This document shows positions 6,361 through 7,458 of a stretch of 7,458 nt of DNA, one piece after another (the first letter of the stretch is position 1; every line of letters begins with the position of its first letter). The notes under the pieces are model-generated. The model was not told where the DNA came from. It saw only the letters and a program-made list of their open reading frames with translations, and did no database searches. Location: contig JAQGJZ010000492.1 in NCBI GenBank assembly GCA_028290385.1, positions 1-7,458 of the forward strand, in the 5' to 3' direction. This DNA is from Enterovirga sp. (lineage in GTDB: Bacteria; Pseudomonadota; Alphaproteobacteria; Rhizobiales; Beijerinckiaceae). The translations under genes were made by a program, and so were the position numbers.

Positions 6361-6459
6361 ATGTTCCACGCCTTTCCAGCATCGCAGTCGGTTCCGGTCC
6401 ACCTTGTCCTGTTGGAGTATGCGGCCGCGGCGGCCGGTGGATTCCAGTTCGCGAGTTGA
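6361..6459 (+). other. Short open frame, possible broken 5' end of the glycosyltransferase gene
   Basis: 32 codons (MFHAFPASQSVPVHLVLLEY and a short alanine/glycine-rich continuation) run in the same frame as the glycosyltransferase, with a well-spaced AGGA upstream and 24 of 32 codons ending in G or C. They end at TGA 6457, and a second in-frame stop, TAG 6466, follows. The intervening bases can be read as ELSAVATIERTVDAA in the frame one base earlier (6453-6497). That frame then meets the main frame again at about 6496. Two compensating single-base errors or mutations would therefore make one continuous protein. Alternatively it is a short leader or chance ORF. Confidence 0.35.
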
Positions 6460-6489
6460 GTGCGGTAGCGACGATTGAGCGAACCGTCG

Positions 6490-7458
6490 ATGCCGCCTGA
6501 GGGCTGCCCATCCGGCATGGAATCCGTGTTCGCGCTCGATGATGCCGGGCATCTCCGTTCGCGCTGGGTTCGAATCGAATTCAGCCAGAGCTTCTCCGGA
6601 CAGCCCGTTCGACCCCTTCTCAGGTTTCGCCGGGCCGATGGATCCAGCGAGGAGTGGATCCTGCCAGCCGCCGTTCTAGGTCGCGGGCGGTGGATCGGTC
6701 TAGCGCCCGCCGACACGGTGCGGCTCGAGATCGTGGCGAGGTTGTCCTCCGACCAGGAGATCCGAATCGACCGTGTCCAGGCCCTCAGCGACGCTCGGGT
6801 CGCGTGGGACGTTCTCCTGCGGCACCCGTCCCGGATGCCCCACTACGTTCTCAGCCGCTTGCGCGGGCGGAGAAAACGAGGGGTCATGGGGCGCACCGCC
6901 TTTGACCTGAGGCGCGTTACGGAGTTCGCCAGCTTCGCGGCGGCCCGGCGGCGCTCGCTGGAGCCCGAGGGGCTGGACCGAGCCCTCGCGCAGGCTCCGG
7001 CCGCAACCTCGCTCGGCTTCGTGATGGCCGCAAGCGATGAGGAATTCGGAGCGAGCCTCAAGACGCTGCGCTCGCTGGCGGTTCAGAGTCAGCCCGACTT
7101 TGGGTTGACCATCGCCGTCTTCGCCGGTTCCCGGGACGCGATGGAGGGCGAGATCCGCCGCCTCGGGCTGCAGAACTGCGTGTCTTTGGTGGTCTTGCCG
7201 CCGGATGCGGACACGGAGGGCGTACTGTTGTCGCTCGCTTCGCGGAGCAGCGCGCAGTGGGTCGCCCGTCTCAGAGCGGGTGACGAACTCGACGACAAGG
7301 CCTTGCTCATTCTGCGCGCCTTCCTGTCGGGCGAGGGCGGGCATGATGTCGTTTATACAGACAGTTCCGAGGTCGACCGCTGGACGGGATTGCTGCTTCC
7401 GCAACTCAAGCCTGATTGGAGCCCGATCTTCTTCAAGCAGGTCGACTATGTCGGGCGG
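6490..7458 (+). CDS. Two-domain family 2 (GT-A) glycosyltransferase, 3' end outside window
   Basis: This is a probable sugar transferase for O-antigen or exopolysaccharide assembly at the cytoplasmic face. The frame stays open for 323 codons to the window edge without a stop. Residues about 20-100 form a beta-rich N-terminal module (SRWVRIEFSQSF, then RGRWIGLAPADTVRLEI), of a kind found before the transferase domain in several alphaproteobacterial glycosyltransferases. A basic linker (RLRGRRKR, 123-130) follows. The GT-A domain begins at about residue 173 (LGFVMAASDEEFGASLKTLR, a nucleotide-binding strand-helix). It continues through VARLRAGDELDDKALL (258-273), where DxD-type residues normally lie, and VVYTDSSEVD (287-296). 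It then reaches the hallmark LKPDWSPIFFKQVDYVGR (306-323), equivalent to the KPDW-P...YxG element of rhamnosyltransferase-like proteins. The C-terminal part, including the catalytic base region, is beyond the window. ATG 6490 is the first after in-frame stops; ATG 6517 is also possible, and both have weak ribosome binding sites. Confidence 0.87.
   Translation, partial: MPPEGCPSGMESVFALDDAGHLRSRWVRIEFSQSFSGQPVRPLLRFRRADGSSEEWILPAAVLGRGRWIGLAPADTVRLEIVARLSSDQEIRIDRVQALSDARVAWDVLLRHPSRMPHYVLSRLRGRRKRGVMGRTAFDLRRVTEFASFAAARRRSLEPEGLDRALAQAPAATSLGFVMAASDEEFGASLKTLRSLAVQSQPDFGLTIAVFAGSRDAMEGEIRRLGLQNCVSLVVLPPDADTEGVLLSLASRSSAQWVARLRAGDELDDKALLILRAFLSGEGGHDVVYTDSSEVDRWTGLLLPQLKPDWSPIFFKQVDYVGR

Noticed and set aside
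6567..6577. Second copy of GGTTCGAATC, also found in the tRNA T loop, as an attachment site
   Set aside because: The match is only about ten bases, does not extend to the tRNA 3' end, and lies inside the glycosyltransferase coding sequence.
6700..7404. Minus-strand open frame of 234 codons
   Set aside because: It is antisense to the family 2 glycosyltransferase, which shows recognisable motifs throughout.
1..7458. CRISPR array, insertion sequence or prophage genes
   Set aside because: No regularly spaced repeats, transposase or integrase motifs, or phage structural proteins are visible on either strand.

Overview
The window is GC-rich DNA with strong G/C preference at third codon positions. 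It most likely comes from an alphaproteobacterium of the Hyphomicrobiales/Methylobacterium type. That placement rests on the hydrogen-pumping pyrophosphatase, the PEGA-like lipoprotein and the overall composition; it is an inference, because no rRNA or species marker is present.

Layout: (1) 1-1480, plus strand: the C-terminal two thirds of the membrane pyrophosphatase HppA, followed by a 10-bp hairpin. (2) 1553-1630, plus: an intact tRNA-Pro with anticodon GGG and encoded CCA, closed by a textbook intrinsic terminator. (3) 1989-2408, plus: a small PEGA-like lipoprotein with a clear ribosome binding site. (4) 2409-2995: about 590 bases with no convincing gene but several inverted repeats. (5) 2996-3211, minus: a probable small single-pass membrane protein. 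(6) 3212-3585: non-coding, with three consecutive hairpins. (7) 3586-4899, minus: a Wza/KpsD/BexD-type polysaccharide export lipoprotein. (8) 5002-5877, minus: an exostosin-family glycosyltransferase whose first residues appear to lie in another reading frame. (9) 5952-6360: a lower-GC divergent intergenic region. (10) 6490 to the end, plus: a two-domain family 2 glycosyltransferase that runs off the window, with a disturbed 5' end.

Items 7, 8 and 10 read as one edge of a surface polysaccharide locus: one export pore and two glycosyltransferases, transcribed divergently from about 5952-6360. The pyrophosphatase and tRNA look like core genome, so the window may cross a core/accessory boundary. 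No integrase, duplicated tRNA end, insertion sequence or CRISPR array is visible. I see no clearly new biological system. The points most worth checking are the apparent reading-frame breaks at the 5' ends of both glycosyltransferase genes, the small membrane protein, and the hairpin cluster downstream of the export gene.
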